Shown here piece after piece: positions 14,261 to 14,980 of a stretch of DNA of 14,980 nt. Origin of the DNA: an uncultured Lachnospiraceae bacterium (GTDB lineage: Bacteria > Bacillota > Clostridia > Lachnospirales > Lachnospiraceae); contig CAJUSS010000089.1 of NCBI GenBank assembly GCA_910588895.1, forward strand, positions 1 through 14,980, read 5' to 3'. The notes under the pieces were generated by a model that searched no databases, was not told the origin of the DNA, and was given only the letters and a program-made list of their open reading frames with translations. The stretch's first letter is position 1; every line of letters starts with the position of its first letter. Made by a program: the position numbers and the translations under genes.

Positions 14261-14980
14261 TCATTTCCTCCTTGCTATCATCGTCTGGCGGACTACCAGG
14301 ATCACGATAAATGTCATGAACACGATCAGATCGCTGTAGGAAGGGCTGATGAACAGTGCGCTCATCGTCTCCAACAGGCCTAAAAAGATACCGGCCAAAA
14401 AAGCGCCCGGGATAGACCCTAATCCGCCTACCACCACCACGATCAGAGCGCGGAAGCCAAAGCTGGCCCCTGCCGTAGGGAAGATCGTATAAAACTGTGT
14501 CAAGAGCGCCCCCGCCGTACCGGCCAGGGCCACTCCGAGACCGTAGGTCAGGATGTAGATCTTCTTTACATCGATCCCCACCACCTCTGCACCCACCGGG
14601 TTCTGGGACACCGCGCGGATCTGCTTTCCGATCGTGGTGTACTTTAAGAACGCGAACAGCGCGACCGTGACCACGATCAGCACGCCGAAGCTGATCAGTC
14701 TGGGCAATGCCATGGTGACCGGCCCTAACTGGATATAAGTCTGGGAATAGGCCGTCTTGATCGAACGGTATTCTGAACCAAAGACCACCAGTGCCCCGTT
14801 TGACAGCAGCAGGCCCAGGCCCACGGTCAAAAACAAAAGGTTCGTAAAGCTCTTCGTCCCCAAGGAGGGCGTGATCAGCGTATGCTGGATCAGCGCTCCT
14901 AAAGCGAACATACTGACGGCTACGATCGGCACAGCCAGATACGGGTCTATCCCCAAGAACGTGTAAAGGATAAAGGTCAG
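14261..14980 (-). CDS. livH: Liv-type ABC transporter permease LivH, 5' end beyond the window
   Basis: This is the second membrane subunit of the importer. The open frame runs to the window edge: eight more codons (LTFILYTF) lie before the TTG at 14956, which is therefore an internal Leu codon and not a start. About 240 residues are visible, against roughly 290 for the family, so some 50 N-terminal residues are missing. Recognisable features are YSQTYIQLGPV, the coupling loop IRAVSQNPVGAEVVGIDVKK, and the conserved GALIVVVVGGLGSIPGA-like stretch (FRALIVVVVGGLGSIPGA). The promoter of the liv operon must lie to the right of the window. The stop codon is 1 nt from the livM ATG and the livM ribosome binding site is inside the last livH codons. 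Confidence 0.94.
   Translation of the reverse strand: MTFILYTFLGIDPYLAVPIVAVSMFALGALIQHTLITPSLGTKSFTNLLFLTVGLGLLLSNGALVVFGSEYRSIKTAYSQTYIQLGPVTMALPRLISFGVLIVVTVALFAFLKYTTIGKQIRAVSQNPVGAEVVGIDVKKIYILTYGLGVALAGTAGALLTQFYTIFPTAGASFGFRALIVVVVGGLGSIPGAFLAGIFLGLLETMSALFISPSYSDLIVFMTFIVILVVRQTMIARRK

Noticed and set aside
14261..14956. LivH as a complete 231-residue gene starting at 14956
   Set aside because: That codon is TTG, the frame stays open to the window edge with hydrophobic residues, and the family is about 290 residues long; the gene is cut by the window.

Overview
The window looks like a chromosomal segment of a moderately GC-rich Firmicute, most likely a gut clostridium of the Lachnospiraceae type. 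The basis is strong AGGAGG-type ribosome binding sites, lipoprotein signal peptides with Gram-positive style low-complexity tethers, intrinsic terminators, a DUF4299-like protein, and a BvgS-like hybrid kinase beside Liv-type transport genes. The taxonomic call is inference; no rRNA or other marker is present.

Nearly everything is on the minus strand, so the genes are read here from right to left. At the right edge a branched-chain amino acid type (HAAT/Liv) ABC transporter runs livH (5' end cut by the window edge), livM, livG, livF. Junctions are tight: 1 nt, 2 nt and an 8-nt overlap. Two hairpins follow livF, then a substrate-binding lipoprotein gene (livJ-like). A GC-rich hairpin, a new promoter and a tiny 19-codon ORF come next, leading 4 nt later into a second, paralogous substrate-binding lipoprotein. 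A strong intrinsic terminator closes that block.

Downstream, with its own candidate promoter, is a 1104-residue BvgS-like hybrid histidine kinase: signal/anchor, two SBP_bac_3 sensor domains, one membrane segment, PAS-like region, HisKA, HATPase and REC. A DUF4299-like gene follows without an obvious terminator, then a hairpin and a cytoplasmic protein with a C-terminal F5/8 type C (galactose-binding-like) fold. After a further terminator-like hairpin there is a promoter overlapped by an inverted repeat. It serves an EamA-family permease gene that runs directly into cbiA (cobyrinic acid a,c-diamide synthase). The only plus-strand gene is at the left edge: the C-terminal part of a GntR/FadR-family (FCD) regulator, apparently broken by frame changes, ending at a terminator shared with the convergent cbiA transcript.

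The most coherent unit is roughly 4974-14980. It couples a Liv-type importer to two tandem binding proteins and a membrane sensor kinase with its own solute-binding domains, and could be a nutrient sensing and uptake module. The substrate cannot be read from the sequence. The remaining genes (DUF4299-like, F5/8-like, EamA, cbiA) have no evident functional link to it. No tRNA, rRNA, CRISPR array, insertion sequence or phage gene was seen, and no gene-free stretch exceeds 300 bases; the longest (9964-10244) holds the small ORF, promoter and hairpin listed.
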